A stretch of 64,000 nucleotides of DNA from Stutzerimonas stutzeri (GCF_000219605.1 NC_015740.1:2542001-2606000), one strand, 5' to 3'; shown: positions 19,379-28,942, counted from the first letter of the stretch. Notes: generated by a model not told the origin, from the sequence alone. Numbers and translations: made by a program.

Positions 19379-20557
19379 ATGCTGCTTGGCCTGTTCAACG
19401 AGATGCGCGCCGCCAAGGTGCCGGTATCGGTGCGCGAACTGCTGGATCTGATCGATGCGCTCAAGCACCGCGTCGTGTTCGCCGACATGGACGAGTTCTA
19501 TTTCCTCGCGCGCACGGTGATGGTCAAGGACGAGCGCCACTTCGACAAGTTCGACCGGGCCTTCGGTGCCTACTTCAAGGGCCTGGAGAATCTCGACCAG
19601 CACCTCGAAGCGCTGATCCCCGAAGACTGGCTGCGCAAGGAGTTCGAGCGCAGCCTGACGGACGAGGAGCGTGCGCAGATCCAGTCCCTCGGCGGGCTGG
19701 ACAAGCTGATCGAGGAGTTCAAGAAGCGTCTCGAAGAGCAGAAGGAACGCCATGCCGGCGGCAACAAGTGGATCGGTACCGGCGGTACCAGCCCGTTCGG
19801 CTCCGGCGGCTACAACCCCGAAGGCATCCGCATCGGCGATGCCGGCAAGCGCCAGGGCAAGGCTGTGAAGGTCTGGGACCAACGCGAATACAAGAACCTC
19901 GACGACCAGGTCGAACTCGGTACGCGCAACATCAAGATCGCCCTGCGCCGCCTGCGCAAGTTCGCCCGTCAGGGCGCGGCGGACGAACTGGACATCGACG
20001 GCACCATCGACCACACCGCGCGCGATGCTGGCCTGCTCAACATTCAGATGCGACCGGAGCGGCGCAACGCGGTGAAGCTGCTGATCCTGTTCGATATCGG
20101 CGGCTCGATGGACGCCCACGTTAAGGTCTGCGAGGAGCTGTTCTCTGCCTGCAAGACCGAGTTCAAGCACCTGGAATACTTCTACTTCCACAATTTCATC
20201 TACGAATCGGTGTGGAAGAACAACTTCCGCCGCACCTCGGAGCGCACCTCGACGCTGGATGTGCTGCACAAGTACGGCGCGGACTACAAGGTGGTGTTTG
20301 TCGGTGACGCGGCGATGGCGCCCTATGAGATCACCCAGCCGGGCGGCAGCGTCGAGCACTGGAACGAGGAAGCGGGCTACGTGTGGATGCAGCGCTTCAT
20401 GGAGAAGTACAAGAAGCTCATCTGGATCAACCCCTATCCCAAGGATACCTGGGGCTACACCACCTCCACCGGGATCGTTCGCGAGCTGGTGGAAGACCGG
20501 ATGTACCCGCTGACCCTCAGTGGGCTCGAGGAAGGGATGAAGTTCCTGGCCAAGTGA
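19379..20557 (+). CDS. CoxE-like VWA-domain protein, MoxR partner
   Basis: This 392-residue protein starts MLLGLFNEMRAAKVPVSVRE, has a charged central segment with coiled-coil character (residues about 105-130) and a glycine-rich stretch, then a C-terminal VWA domain. The metal-ion site reads LLILFDIGGSMDAH (about residue 238), a DxGGS form in place of the classical DxSxS. It also has the late VGDAAMAPYE segment. Such proteins act with MoxR ATPases as chaperones. An in-frame frame extends upstream over the GFA gene but is its shadow; the ATG at 19379 is the natural start. Confidence 0.88.
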   Translation: MLLGLFNEMRAAKVPVSVRELLDLIDALKHRVVFADMDEFYFLARTVMVKDERHFDKFDRAFGAYFKGLENLDQHLEALIPEDWLRKEFERSLTDEERAQIQSLGGLDKLIEEFKKRLEEQKERHAGGNKWIGTGGTSPFGSGGYNPEGIRIGDAGKRQGKAVKVWDQREYKNLDDQVELGTRNIKIALRRLRKFARQGAADELDIDGTIDHTARDAGLLNIQMRPERRNAVKLLILFDIGGSMDAHVKVCEELFSACKTEFKHLEYFYFHNFIYESVWKNNFRRTSERTSTLDVLHKYGADYKVVFVGDAAMAPYEITQPGGSVEHWNEEAGYVWMQRFMEKYKKLIWINPYPKDTWGYTTSTGIVRELVEDRMYPLTLSGLEEGMKFLAK

Positions 20558-20603
20558 GCGGTCAGCACCTGGGCGGCGACCGCTGAGCGCACGGCGATGG
20601 TGC

Positions 20604-21119
20604 TCAGCGATACGGCCGGTAGCGTCGCGCCCGCGAGCGAAGCGGGAAACTGGCGGCCAGCAACAGGCTCTCCACCAGCCAGGCCAGGAGCAACGCACAG
20701 CTCAGGCCCCAAGCGATGGCCTCGGGCGCCAACAGGACCTGGAAGCGGTAGCTGCTCCAGACCTGCTCGCGCAGACTGCGCTGTGCACCAAGCAAGACGT
20801 GCGCGGCCCGTGCGTACCACGGCCCCTGCATCGCCTGCCATTCGCGCTCCAGCATCCGCGCCCGGCTTACCAGCTGCTCCACGCTCTGCGCATCGCTCTG
20901 GAACACCGGGTCGTCGCTGTCCTGATAATGCTGCACCAGGGCATCCAGATCGCCGCCGAAGAAGCGCTGCGCCGTCTGCTGAAAGCCCTGCAGGCCCTGC
21001 TGAGCCTCCAGCCGTCGCGCCTCGACATGCTGCGCATAGGCCTCGATGAATCCCGGCACCTGGATGCCGACCAGCAGGCCGAAGGCGAACAGGGTCAGAC
21101 GCAGATAACTCCTCAACAC
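20604..21119 (-). CDS. DUF2937-like membrane protein
   Basis: This 171-residue protein has an N-terminal membrane helix (LRLTLFAFGLLVGIQVPGF), a periplasmic helical middle and a C-terminal hydrophobic helix pair (AIAWGLSCALLLAWLVESLL) with a basic tail. I place the start at the GTG at 21119, which has GGGGGAGGG eight to nine bases upstream and overlaps the end of the preceding amidotransferase gene by seven bases, a sign of coupling. The DUF2937 assignment is from overall layout and is moderate. Function unknown. Confidence 0.72.
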   Translation of the reverse strand: MLRSYLRLTLFAFGLLVGIQVPGFIEAYAQHVEARRLEAQQGLQGFQQTAQRFFGGDLDALVQHYQDSDDPVFQSDAQSVEQLVSRARMLEREWQAMQGPWYARAAHVLLGAQRSLREQVWSSYRFQVLLAPEAIAWGLSCALLLAWLVESLLLAASFPLRSRARRYRPYR

Positions 21120-21895
21120 TCGGCCACCCTCCCCCGAGCGATACACTCGCCGAGGCGCCATAGACTCCACTGGCCGGGCTCGTGCAGCGTCCATTGTTCG
21201 TTGTTCGTCAGCGGCTCGGTGGCCAGGACGGTGACCACGTCGTCCGGTGTGGTTTCGGCATGGAAGTTCACCGTCAGCTCGGCGTCCCTCAGCTGCGCCG
21301 GCCCGAACGGCGCGCGCCGGGTGATCTCGGCGAGCTTGGTGCTGCAGAAGCTGAACAGCCATTCGCCATTGCTCAGCAGGCAGTTGAAGACTCCCTTGCG
21401 GCGGTATTCGACGCAGGCGCCAAGCAGAACCGGCAGCAGGTTGTCCGGTGGGCAGCGGTCCGGGAAATCCAGGCGGATGCGGTTCAGCAGGTCGCAGAAG
21501 GCGCGCTCGCTGTCGGTGTCGCCAACCGGGCGGTAGATGCCCTTAGGCGGCTCGAAGTCGGCGAGCTGGCCGTTGTGCGCGAAGCACCAGTGCTGCCCCC
21601 ACAGCTCGCGAACGAAAGGATGGGTATTGACCAGCGAAACCTTGCCCACATTGGCGTGGCGGATGTGGCCGATCACCACTTCGCTCTTGATGAGGTAGCG
21701 TTGCACCATCTTCGCCACTTCGGACTCGCAACTGGCGACCGGGTCCTGGAACAGGCGCAGGCCGCGACCTTCATAGAAGGCGATGCCCCAGCCGTCCTTG
21801 TGCGGCCCGGTCTTGCCGCCTCTCTGCATGAGGCCGGTGAAGCTGAACACGATATCGGTGGGCACGTTGGCGCTCATGCCAAGCAGCTCGCACAT
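21113..21895 (-). CDS. Class II glutamine amidotransferase (YafJ-like)
   Basis: This 260-residue Ntn-hydrolase begins MCELLGMSANVPTD, with catalytic cysteine at position 2 after methionine removal. It carries the glutaminase motifs DGWGIAFYEG, IGHIRHANVG and CFAHNGQLADF. There is no synthase domain attached, as in E. coli YafJ. It should hydrolyse glutamine or a gamma-glutamyl compound; the acceptor is unknown. The end overlaps the next gene (DUF2937-like) by seven bases. Confidence 0.9.
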   Translation of the reverse strand: MCELLGMSANVPTDIVFSFTGLMQRGGKTGPHKDGWGIAFYEGRGLRLFQDPVASCESEVAKMVQRYLIKSEVVIGHIRHANVGKVSLVNTHPFVRELWGQHWCFAHNGQLADFEPPKGIYRPVGDTDSERAFCDLLNRIRLDFPDRCPPDNLLPVLLGACVEYRRKGVFNCLLSNGEWLFSFCSTKLAEITRRAPFGPAQLRDAELTVNFHAETTPDDVVTVLATEPLTNNEQWTLHEPGQWSLWRLGECIARGRVAEC

Positions 21896-21939
21896 GCGTC
21901 ATCTCCCGATGGGGGTTCGTAACCTATGTTTGGCTGCGC

Positions 21940-22407
21940 TCAGATCCGCGGCTCGGTGCGCATCCGGCCACGCGATGGGGTGTAGTCCGGCTCATCATCG
22001 TGCTCATCTTCCATGCGCTCGCGCAGCGTGCGTGGGTCCTCGTCCGCAACGGCTTCTTCGCGCCGGCCGTATCTGCGCTCCAGCGGCCAGCGAATGGCGA
22101 CCAGCAGCAGATACAGCGCGAAGGCGATCAAGCCGTACATCGCAAGATCCGCCACCGCTCGCCAGGCGTTGTTGCCGACCTTGAACGCCAGGTCCATGGC
22201 AGTAATGGCCACGGCGGGCGCGAACAGTTCCTTCGCCGGGTCGACGATGGTCGGCGTGAACAGCAGCACGGCCGCGATCAATCGCAGCGGCTCGCGCAAC
22301 CAGCGCCACATCCAGCGCGTCACCCGGAACCAGAACAACAGGCAGCCCAGCGCGGCTAGCCCGTACAGGGCCCAGGCAAGCGAATAATCGGATTCGAACA
22401 TCGGCAT
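21940..22407 (-). CDS. Conserved membrane protein, unknown function
   Basis: This 155-residue protein starts MPMFESDYSLAWALYGLAAL and has three to four hydrophobic segments (about residues 9-27, 43-60, 72-88 and 93-113) with a charged, proline-containing tail (REEAVADEDPRTLRERMEDE). The ATG at 22407 has GAG upstream; another ATG two codons later is possible. It lies 44 bases upstream of the YafJ-like gene on the same strand, so the three genes down to 20604 may form one unit. I do not recognise a characterised family. Confidence 0.75.
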   Translation of the reverse strand: MPMFESDYSLAWALYGLAALGCLLFWFRVTRWMWRWLREPLRLIAAVLLFTPTIVDPAKELFAPAVAITAMDLAFKVGNNAWRAVADLAMYGLIAFALYLLLVAIRWPLERRYGRREEAVADEDPRTLRERMEDEHDDEPDYTPSRGRMRTEPRI

Positions 22408-22633
22408 TGGCGTTTCTCGTACCTGCGGCGACGCGGCGAGCATGACAGCGACGCAAAAAAGAAGGCGGCCATGATAGCAGCCCCTGCCCGGTCACCGTCA
22501 TCGATGGTGACAACAAGCCACTGGCGGGGGCCGACGCAAGGTCGTATAAACCTGTTAAACGAAAGGGTAATCACCCAGATACCGCCGGGACGACCACCGC
22601 CTCTGGCGACCGGCACGCAAGGAGAAACGCGCC

Positions 22634-23074
22634 ATGCCCTACCAACACATACTGGTCGCCATCGACCTGACCGAAGAATGCCATCCGGTTGTCGCCCGCG
22701 CGCAGTCGCTCGCCAGCACCTCCAATGCCAAACTGAGCCTGGTGCATATCATCGAACCGATGGCCATGGCGTTCGGCGGTGACGTGCCGATGGACCTTTC
22801 GATGCTGCAGCAACAGCAGTTCGATCAGGCCCGCGAGCGCATGAACGGCTTTGCCGACAGCTATCCTGGCCTCGCTCCGGAAAATCGCCACCTGGCTTAT
22901 GGGCAGCCTCGCCAGGAAGTGCATCGGCTGGCCAAGGAGCAGCGCTGCGACCTGATCGTGGTCGGCAGCCACGGCCGCCACGGCCTTGCGCTGCTGCTCG
23001 GCTCCACCGCCAACGACATCCTGCATGGCGCGCCGTGCGACGTGTTGGCCGTGCGCCTGAAAAAAACGGAATGA
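22634..23074 (+). CDS. uspA: Universal stress protein, UspA type
   Basis: This 146-residue protein has the UspA N-terminus MPYQHILVAIDLTEECHPVV and a C-terminal VVGSHGRHGLALLLGSTANDILHGAPCDVL. The latter contains the G-x2-G-x9-G(S/T) nucleotide pattern in a partial form, here GSHGRHG...GSTA. Size and lack of a second domain fit classical UspA. GGAG lies a few bases before the start. It is divergent from the membrane gene at 21940 with a 226-base gap. A long hairpin lies just after the stop. Confidence 0.88.
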   Translation: MPYQHILVAIDLTEECHPVVARAQSLASTSNAKLSLVHIIEPMAMAFGGDVPMDLSMLQQQQFDQARERMNGFADSYPGLAPENRHLAYGQPRQEVHRLAKEQRCDLIVVGSHGRHGLALLLGSTANDILHGAPCDVLAVRLKKTE

Positions 23075-23082
23075 CAGCCCCG

Positions 23083-23110
23083 ACCGCGCAGCGTGATGGC
23101 GCTGCGCGGT
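23083..23110. terminator. Long hairpin between convergent uspA and the 23119 gene
   Basis: An 11-base-pair perfect stem (ACCGCGCAGCG / CGCTGCGCGGT) with a 6-base loop sits in the 44-base gap between two convergent stops. No T-tract flanks it, so it may end transcription weakly on both strands or protect mRNA ends. Confidence 0.5.
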
Positions 23111-23118
23111 AGCGGTGA

Positions 23119-23811
23119 TCAGAAGAGCTCCACGCCCTCGCCCGCGCTCATCACCAAGGGGCGGATCTTCTGCAGCTGCGTCTCCAGCGAATAGGTCAGG
23201 CTGGACGCCATCGAGAAGAAGGTCAGAAAGGCCTTGAGGTTGGAGTCGGCGTGACAGGTATCGTGAATGCGCTGCCAGAACGCCTGGTTGACCAGCTGCA
23301 GTTGCTGGAATGAGCGCACCAGCCCCCGCAGCTCCCAATCGGCATGGCGCCCTTCGCGCAGATTGAAATACTGTCGCGCCAGGTAGAGCGACACGGCCCG
23401 CAGCACGAACTCATGGTTGCTGGCGAACGGCAGATGCTGCTTGGCCATGGGTTTGAGCCGGCCGAGCACCGGGCAGGCACTGGTCGCCATGATCACTCCG
23501 AGCAGCGCCCGCAAGCCCTCGTCCAGTCCGACCTGCTTGGTGTATTCGCGCTCGGGGGTACGCACCCAGACCAGAGCCTTCTGCACGGCGGGCAGCCCCT
23601 GGAAGTCCTCGATTACCCGATGCAGGTCCACGGCGGCGGGACAATGGCTGAAATCGTCCTTGCTGAGCGGGCAGTTGGAGCAACGCTGATGATCGAGGCG
23701 GGTCCATTTCGGCGCCTGGGCGGCGGCCTCCTGGTCGTAATCACGATCCAGCTCGATCCGGTAACTGAAATCGTGTTCGTCATCCAGGGTGATGCGGTAT
23801 TCGATTGCCAT
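23119..23811 (-). CDS. Conserved hypothetical protein with cysteine motif (DUF6901-like)
   Basis: This 230-residue protein has an N-terminal beta-rich part (MAIEYRITLDDEHDFSYRIE), then a cysteine cluster RCSNCPLSKDDFSHCPAA (residues about 43-60) and a mainly helical remainder. The cysteine pattern suggests a metal or Fe-S site but has only three to four ligands. The tentative family name DUF6901 is from memory and should be checked. It is convergent with uspA and lies downstream of uup on the same strand with a 153-base gap. Confidence 0.7.
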   Translation of the reverse strand: MAIEYRITLDDEHDFSYRIELDRDYDQEAAAQAPKWTRLDHQRCSNCPLSKDDFSHCPAAVDLHRVIEDFQGLPAVQKALVWVRTPEREYTKQVGLDEGLRALLGVIMATSACPVLGRLKPMAKQHLPFASNHEFVLRAVSLYLARQYFNLREGRHADWELRGLVRSFQQLQLVNQAFWQRIHDTCHADSNLKAFLTFFSMASSLTYSLETQLQKIRPLVMSAGEGVELF

Positions 23812-23964
23812 TAACGCTCCATCATGACTGCTGATCCTTTTCCGGATACTTAACTACGCGCCAGCGCGCATGGCATTGATCCATCTCATAAGCCGTGACC
23901 GGGACCCGCTCCGCCGTGCAGCGGCTCCCGTCTTCCGGGCGCCGCCGGGGCCCACAGCGTGCGA

Positions 23965-25881
23965 TCACTCCTCGAGTTCGGCCCAACGCTCCAGCAGCCC
24001 GTCGAGCTCGAGCTGTAGCGCCTCGAGGCGGGCCAGCGCCGCGGCGGTCGCCTCGGGCGCCTGCTGATAGAACGCCGGATCGGAAATGTCCGCCTGCAGC
24101 GCCTCGATGGCCTTCTCGGCCTCATCGATCTTGCCCGGCAGCGCCTCCAGTTCGCGCTGCAGCTTGTAGCTGAGCTTCTTCTTCACCGGTGCCGCTTCGG
24201 CCGGCGTCGGAGCGGGAGCAGGCGCTGCCCCCTGCGCCTTGCCGGCCTCCTTCGCCTGCGCAGCGGAGTCGGCAACGCCCAGCAGACGCGGCGAACCGCC
24301 CTGGCGCAGCCAGTCTTGATAGCCACCGACGTACTCGCGCACCTCGCCACCGCCCTGGAACACCAGCGTGCTGGTGACCACGTTGTCGAGGAAGGCCCGA
24401 TCGTGGCTGACCATCAGCACCGTGCCCTGGAAGCCGAGCAGCACCTCTTCGAGCAGTTCGAGGGTTTCCACATCGAGATCATTGGTCGGCTCGTCGAGCA
24501 CCAGCAGGTTGGCCGGCTTGCTGAACAGCTTCGCCAGCAAGAGCCGTGCCCGCTCACCGCCGGACAGCGCCTTGACCGGCGTGCGCGCCCGCTGCGGGCT
24601 GAACAGGAAGTCGCCCAGGTAGCTCAGCACGTGGCGATTCTGCCCATCGATGGTGATGAATTCGCGGCCTTCGGCGAGGTTGTCCACCACGGTCTTCTCC
24701 AGCTCCAGCTTGTGACGCAATTGGTCGAAATACGCCACTTCCAGCTTGGTGCCGAACTCGATCGAGCCGCTGCTGGGCTGCAGTTCACCCAGCAGCAGCT
24801 TGAGCAGCGTGGTCTTGCCGGTACCGTTGGCGCCGAGCAGGCCGATGCGGTCGCCGCGCTGAATGACGAGGGAAAAGTCGCGGATCAGCGGTTCGCCGCC
24901 CGGATGAGCGAAGCTGATGTGCTCGGCAACGACAACCTGTTTGCCGGACTTTTCCGCGGTTTCCACCTGGAAAGTCGCCTTGCCTTGCACATTACGGCGC
25001 TCGCTGCGCTCGGCACGCAGCGCCTTGAGGGCACGCACCCGGCCTTCGTTGCGGGTGCGCCGCGCCTTGATGCCCTGACGAATCCACACTTCCTCCTGGG
25101 CGAGCTTCTTGTCGAACAGGGCGTTGGCGGTTTCCTCCGCGGCCAGCTGCTGTTCCTTGTGCACCAGGAAGCTGGCGTAATCGCCGTTCCAGTCGATCAG
25201 GTGGCCACGGTCCAGCTCCAGAATGCGGGTCGCCAGGTTCTGCAGGAAGGCGCGGTCGTGGGTGATGAACAGCACGGCACCGTTGAAGCCGGTCAGCGCT
25301 TCCTCCAGCCAGGCGATGGCGCCGATGTCCAGGTGGTTCGTGGGTTCGTCGAGCAGCAGCAGGTCGGGTTCGGACACCAGCGCCTGAGCCAGCAGCACTC
25401 GCCGCCGCCAGCCTCCGGACAACTCGGCAAGGGTGCGATCGGCGGGCAGCTGCAGGCGGCTGAGCGTGCTTTCCACCAGCTGCTGCAAGCGCCAGCCATC
25501 CTTGGCTTCCAGGGCCTGCTGAACATGCATGAGCTTGTCGAGGTCGTCCTGATCCTGAATGTTCATGCTCAGGTGATGGTACTCGGCGAGCAGCTCGCCT
25601 ACCCCGGACAGGCCTTCGGCGACCACATCGAAGACCGTGCGGTCGTCGGCCCGCGGCAGCTCCTGTGGCAGCTCGCCGATCTTCAGTCCCGGCGCGCGCC
25701 AGATTTCGCCGTCGTCTGCGCTGCGATCGCCCTTGACCAGGCGCAGCATGCTGGATTTGCCCGTCCCGTTGCGGCCGATGATGCAGACCCGCTCGCCCCG
25801 CGCGATCTGCCAGGACACGCCATCCAGCAACGGCGTGGTGCCGTAGGCGAGAGATACATCGGTGAAATTGAGCAGGGTCAT
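23965..25881 (-). CDS. uup: ABC-F family ATPase Uup
   Basis: This 638-residue soluble protein has two ABC domains: Walker A GRNGTGKSS (about residue 36) with signature LSGGWRRR, and GANGTGKTT (about residue 345) with signature LSGGERAR. A linker of charged helices lies between them. A C-terminal coiled coil (residues about 555-638, KKKLSYKLQRELEALPGKID) is the hallmark that sets Uup apart from EttA and YbiT. Uup affects ribosome function and transposon precise excision in E. coli. The start ATG at 25881 (MTLLNFTDVSLAYG) fits; the longer frame adds nine unrelated residues. Confidence 0.94.
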   Translation of the reverse strand: MTLLNFTDVSLAYGTTPLLDGVSWQIARGERVCIIGRNGTGKSSMLRLVKGDRSADDGEIWRAPGLKIGELPQELPRADDRTVFDVVAEGLSGVGELLAEYHHLSMNIQDQDDLDKLMHVQQALEAKDGWRLQQLVESTLSRLQLPADRTLAELSGGWRRRVLLAQALVSEPDLLLLDEPTNHLDIGAIAWLEEALTGFNGAVLFITHDRAFLQNLATRILELDRGHLIDWNGDYASFLVHKEQQLAAEETANALFDKKLAQEEVWIRQGIKARRTRNEGRVRALKALRAERSERRNVQGKATFQVETAEKSGKQVVVAEHISFAHPGGEPLIRDFSLVIQRGDRIGLLGANGTGKTTLLKLLLGELQPSSGSIEFGTKLEVAYFDQLRHKLELEKTVVDNLAEGREFITIDGQNRHVLSYLGDFLFSPQRARTPVKALSGGERARLLLAKLFSKPANLLVLDEPTNDLDVETLELLEEVLLGFQGTVLMVSHDRAFLDNVVTSTLVFQGGGEVREYVGGYQDWLRQGGSPRLLGVADSAAQAKEAGKAQGAAPAPAPTPAEAAPVKKKLSYKLQRELEALPGKIDEAEKAIEALQADISDPAFYQQAPEATAAALARLEALQLELDGLLERWAELEE

Positions 25882-26174
25882 GGCTACCTCCGAAAACAGG
25901 GCGCGCATTCTAGCAGGATGGCGACCATGAACCCGGTCGGATCCGATGATTTATCGCTGCCGAGCGGGCGCGCCGGCCTCCCGTCTGTCGGCGACTTGCG
26001 CCCCTGTCGCCGTACGCTCGTCGGAAGAGTGGTTTTGTTTGTTACCGGAGCTTAATGCTCGTTTAACTGGCCGGTGCGGCAAGCTAAGCTAGCTCCTGCA
26101 GCAGGCCGTCTCCTGTGCCGCCCGGTACAGCACGTCGCCTGTCATCTCAACGCCCCCCGTTTTACGGATGTACC

Positions 26175-28097
26175 ATGCGCGGCCGACTCTCCAGTTTGTG
26201 TTTCTGCCTGTTCGTTTCTGCCATTGGCCTGGATGCGTCCGCCGCCAGTCTCAGCCAGCAACGCCAGTATTACGATGAGGCCAAGCAGGCCCTGGCCAAG
26301 GGCGATGCAGGCCCCTATCGCCGTTACCAGAGCGCCTTGCGCGACTATCCGCTCGAGCCCTACCTCGCCTATGACGAGCTGACCCACCGGCTGAAGTCGG
26401 CCAGCAATCAGGAAGTCGAGAAGTTTCTAGCCGAACACGGCGACCTGCCTCAGATCAACTGGATGAAGCTGCGCTGGCTGCGCCTGCTGGCCGCCCGCGG
26501 CGACTGGCAGACCTTTACCCGCTATTACGATCCGAAGATGAACTTCACCGAGCTGGACTGCCTGTTCGCGCAGTATCAGCTGCGCAACGGTCTCCCGGGC
26601 GCCGACGCCGCGACCGAGCGGCTGTGGCTGGTTGGCAAGTCGCAGCACAACTCCTGCGACCCGCTGTTCGAGCTCTGGGAATCCAAGGGTCTCCTGACCG
26701 AAGACCGGCGCTGGAAGCGCACCAAGCTGGCCGTGGAGAGCGGCAATTACGGGGTCGCCAGCTTCCTGGTGAAACGTCTGCCTACGCTGCAGAGCCAGGG
26801 TCAGCTGATGATCGACGTGGCGCAGAAACCTCAGATGCTTCGCCAGTCTGAACGCTTCTCGCCGACCAGCCCAGCGATGGCCGACGTCGTTTCGATCGGC
26901 CTGCGGCGCCTCGCGCGCCAGGACCCGGAGCAGGCGCTCAATCTGCTCGACGGCTACGCACGCCGCTTTGCGTTTTCGCCCGAGGAAAAGGTCGCCATTG
27001 CCCGGCAGATCGGGCTGACCCTGGCCAAGCGCTTCGACAGCCGCGCGCTCAAGGTGATGGCCGAGTACGATCCCGAGCTGCGCGACAACACCGTAACCGA
27101 GTGGCGCACCCGTCTGCTGCTGCGCCAGGGCCAGTGGGATGAAGCGTACCGGCTGACACAGCGTTTTCCCGATGAACTGGCCAATACCAATCGCTGGCGC
27201 TACTGGCAGGCGCGCAGCCTGCAGCTGGCCAAACCGGAGAGCAAGCAGGCGGCCCTGCTCTATAAGCCGGTGGCCGAAGAGCGGGATTTCTACGGCTTCC
27301 TGTCGGCCGACCGCATCCAGGCGCCGTACAAGCTGAACCATCAGCCACTGGCGCTCGATCCGAAGGTCGTGCAGAAGGTCCGCAATACCGCCGGTATTCG
27401 CCGCGCACTGGAATTCTACGACCGCGGGCAGATCGTCGATGGCCGCCGCGAGTGGTATCACGTCAGTCGGCTGTTCAGCCGCGACGAGATGGTCGCGCAG
27501 GCACGCATCGCCTATGAAAAGGAGTGGTACTTCCCGGCCATCCGCACCATCAGCCAGGCGCAGTACTGGGACGATCTGGATATCCGCTTCCCCATGGCCC
27601 ACCGCAACACCCTGGTACAGGCCGCGCGGGCGCGGGAGATCCATCCCAGCTGGGCGTTCGCCGTAACCCGCCAGGAAAGCGCCTTCATGGCCGATGCCCG
27701 CTCCCATGTCGGGGCCACCGGTCTGATGCAGCTGATGCCGGCGACCGCCAAGGAAACCGCCAAGCGCTTCAACATCCCGCTGGCTTCGCCGCAGCAGGTC
27801 CTGAACCCCACCACCAACATCCAGCTGGGCACTGCCTATCTCAGCCAGATCTACGGGCAGTTCAACGGCAACCGTGTACTGGCCTCGGCTGCCTACAACG
27901 CCGGCCCCGGTCGTGTGCGCCAGTGGCTGCGCAACGCCGAGCACCTGTCGTTCGATGTGTGGGTAGAGAACATTCCGTTCGACGAGACCCGCCAGTACGT
28001 GCAGAACGTGCTGACCTACTCGGTGATCTACGGGCAGAAGCTGAATTCACCCCAACCGCTGGTGGAGTGGCACGAGCGTTATTTCGAATCGCAGTGA
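26175..28097 (+). CDS. slt: Soluble lytic murein transglycosylase
   Basis: This 640-residue protein has a signal peptide (MRGRLSSLCFCLFVSAIGLD...SAA), a long superhelical U- and L-domain and a C-terminal lysozyme-like SLT domain. The catalytic glutamate lies in VTRQESAFM, followed by GATGLMQLMPATA and NIQLGTAYLSQIYGQF, all typical of family 1A. It cleaves peptidoglycan glycan strands to 1,6-anhydromuropeptides in the periplasm. The start at 26175 is chosen by the signal peptide; the in-frame codon at 26115 would add 20 residues. A strong hairpin lies just after the stop. Confidence 0.94.
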   Translation: MRGRLSSLCFCLFVSAIGLDASAASLSQQRQYYDEAKQALAKGDAGPYRRYQSALRDYPLEPYLAYDELTHRLKSASNQEVEKFLAEHGDLPQINWMKLRWLRLLAARGDWQTFTRYYDPKMNFTELDCLFAQYQLRNGLPGADAATERLWLVGKSQHNSCDPLFELWESKGLLTEDRRWKRTKLAVESGNYGVASFLVKRLPTLQSQGQLMIDVAQKPQMLRQSERFSPTSPAMADVVSIGLRRLARQDPEQALNLLDGYARRFAFSPEEKVAIARQIGLTLAKRFDSRALKVMAEYDPELRDNTVTEWRTRLLLRQGQWDEAYRLTQRFPDELANTNRWRYWQARSLQLAKPESKQAALLYKPVAEERDFYGFLSADRIQAPYKLNHQPLALDPKVVQKVRNTAGIRRALEFYDRGQIVDGRREWYHVSRLFSRDEMVAQARIAYEKEWYFPAIRTISQAQYWDDLDIRFPMAHRNTLVQAARAREIHPSWAFAVTRQESAFMADARSHVGATGLMQLMPATAKETAKRFNIPLASPQQVLNPTTNIQLGTAYLSQIYGQFNGNRVLASAAYNAGPGRVRQWLRNAEHLSFDVWVENIPFDETRQYVQNVLTYSVIYGQKLNSPQPLVEWHERYFESQ

Positions 28098-28103
28098 CGC
28101 GCA

Positions 28104-28140
28104 GCCGGCCCGGACGGCACACCGTCCGGGCCGGCCGTTT
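28104..28140 (+). terminator. Intrinsic terminator after slt
   Basis: A 14-base-pair perfect GC-rich stem (28104-28117 with 28122-28135, loop CACA) is followed by CGTTTC. It lies between the convergent slt and MOSC genes and probably serves slt, perhaps both. Confidence 0.75.
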
Positions 28141-28141
28141 C

Positions 28142-28942
28142 TCACTCCAGCGGCTCGACCGGCATTCCGACTTCCAGCTCGCCGCGCCCTTCGGCGATCA
28201 GATTCTGGCCGAAGAACACCCCGCCCGGCCCTTTGCGATACGACAGCAGCGTATTCAGTGGCTCCCGATCGGGCGCGCGCTCGCCAGTGGCCGGGTCGAG
28301 CGTGGGGATGACGCAGCGCGAACAGGGCTTGACCACACGGAAGGTCAGCTGGCCGATACGGATGCGCTTCCAGCCATCCTCGGCATAGGGCTCGGCCCCG
28401 CTGACGACAAGGTTCGGTCGAAAGCGCAGCATCTCCAGTGGACGCCCTACACGTCGGGCCAGATCGTCCAGCGACGCCTGACCGATCAGCAGAAAGGGAA
28501 ACCCGTCACTGAAGGCCGTACGCTCGCCGAGCCGCGCATAATCCAGATCGACCTGAATGCCGTCGTCCTCCGGCAGGTACACGAGCCGGCAGGCCTGCCC
28601 GAGAAAGTCCGAGAGCCAGGCCGCTGCGGTCTCACCAGCATCCGGTACCACCGGATTGGCGCTCCAGACCTGCACACAACGCATCGTCTTGTCATCCGGT
28701 ACTCGCACCAGCAGCTCCGGCATGCCGGGCGCCGCCAGCTTCAACGCTGTATCGCCTTGCCAATGCGCCTGCAGCAAAGCCATACGCGGCAGTATGCGCT
28801 GGGTGAGAAAGCGCCCGGTGCCGGCGGCAACCACCATCCAGCGCCGATCGCCGAGCAGACCAAGCGAATCGCTGGCGCAGCGCTGCAGCGATTCGCCAGC
28901 CGCCGACTTGAGAGGGAAGCGATAGAGCGAGGAGAGATGCAT
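28142..28942 (-). CDS. MOSC-domain protein (YcbX-like, molybdenum cofactor binding)
   Basis: This 266-residue protein has the N-terminal MOSC beta-barrel (LSSLYRFPLKSAAGESLQ) and the C-terminal MOSC core with RFRPNLVVSGAEPYAEDGW, then the conserved cysteine segment VVKPCSRCVIPTLDPATGE. That cysteine is the expected molybdenum or sulfur ligand. YcbX and mARC relatives reduce N-hydroxylated compounds with an electron partner. There is no fused ferredoxin domain here, unlike E. coli YcbX. The start at 28942 has AGGAGG upstream. Confidence 0.9.
   Translation of the reverse strand: MHLSSLYRFPLKSAAGESLQRCASDSLGLLGDRRWMVVAAGTGRFLTQRILPRMALLQAHWQGDTALKLAAPGMPELLVRVPDDKTMRCVQVWSANPVVPDAGETAAAWLSDFLGQACRLVYLPEDDGIQVDLDYARLGERTAFSDGFPFLLIGQASLDDLARRVGRPLEMLRFRPNLVVSGAEPYAEDGWKRIRIGQLTFRVVKPCSRCVIPTLDPATGERAPDREPLNTLLSYRKGPGGVFFGQNLIAEGRGELEVGMPVEPLE

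Noticed and set aside
24316..26055. 579-codon open frame on the + strand opposite uup
   Set aside because: It mirrors the Uup coding frame; no domain is visible and Uup motifs are complete on the minus strand.
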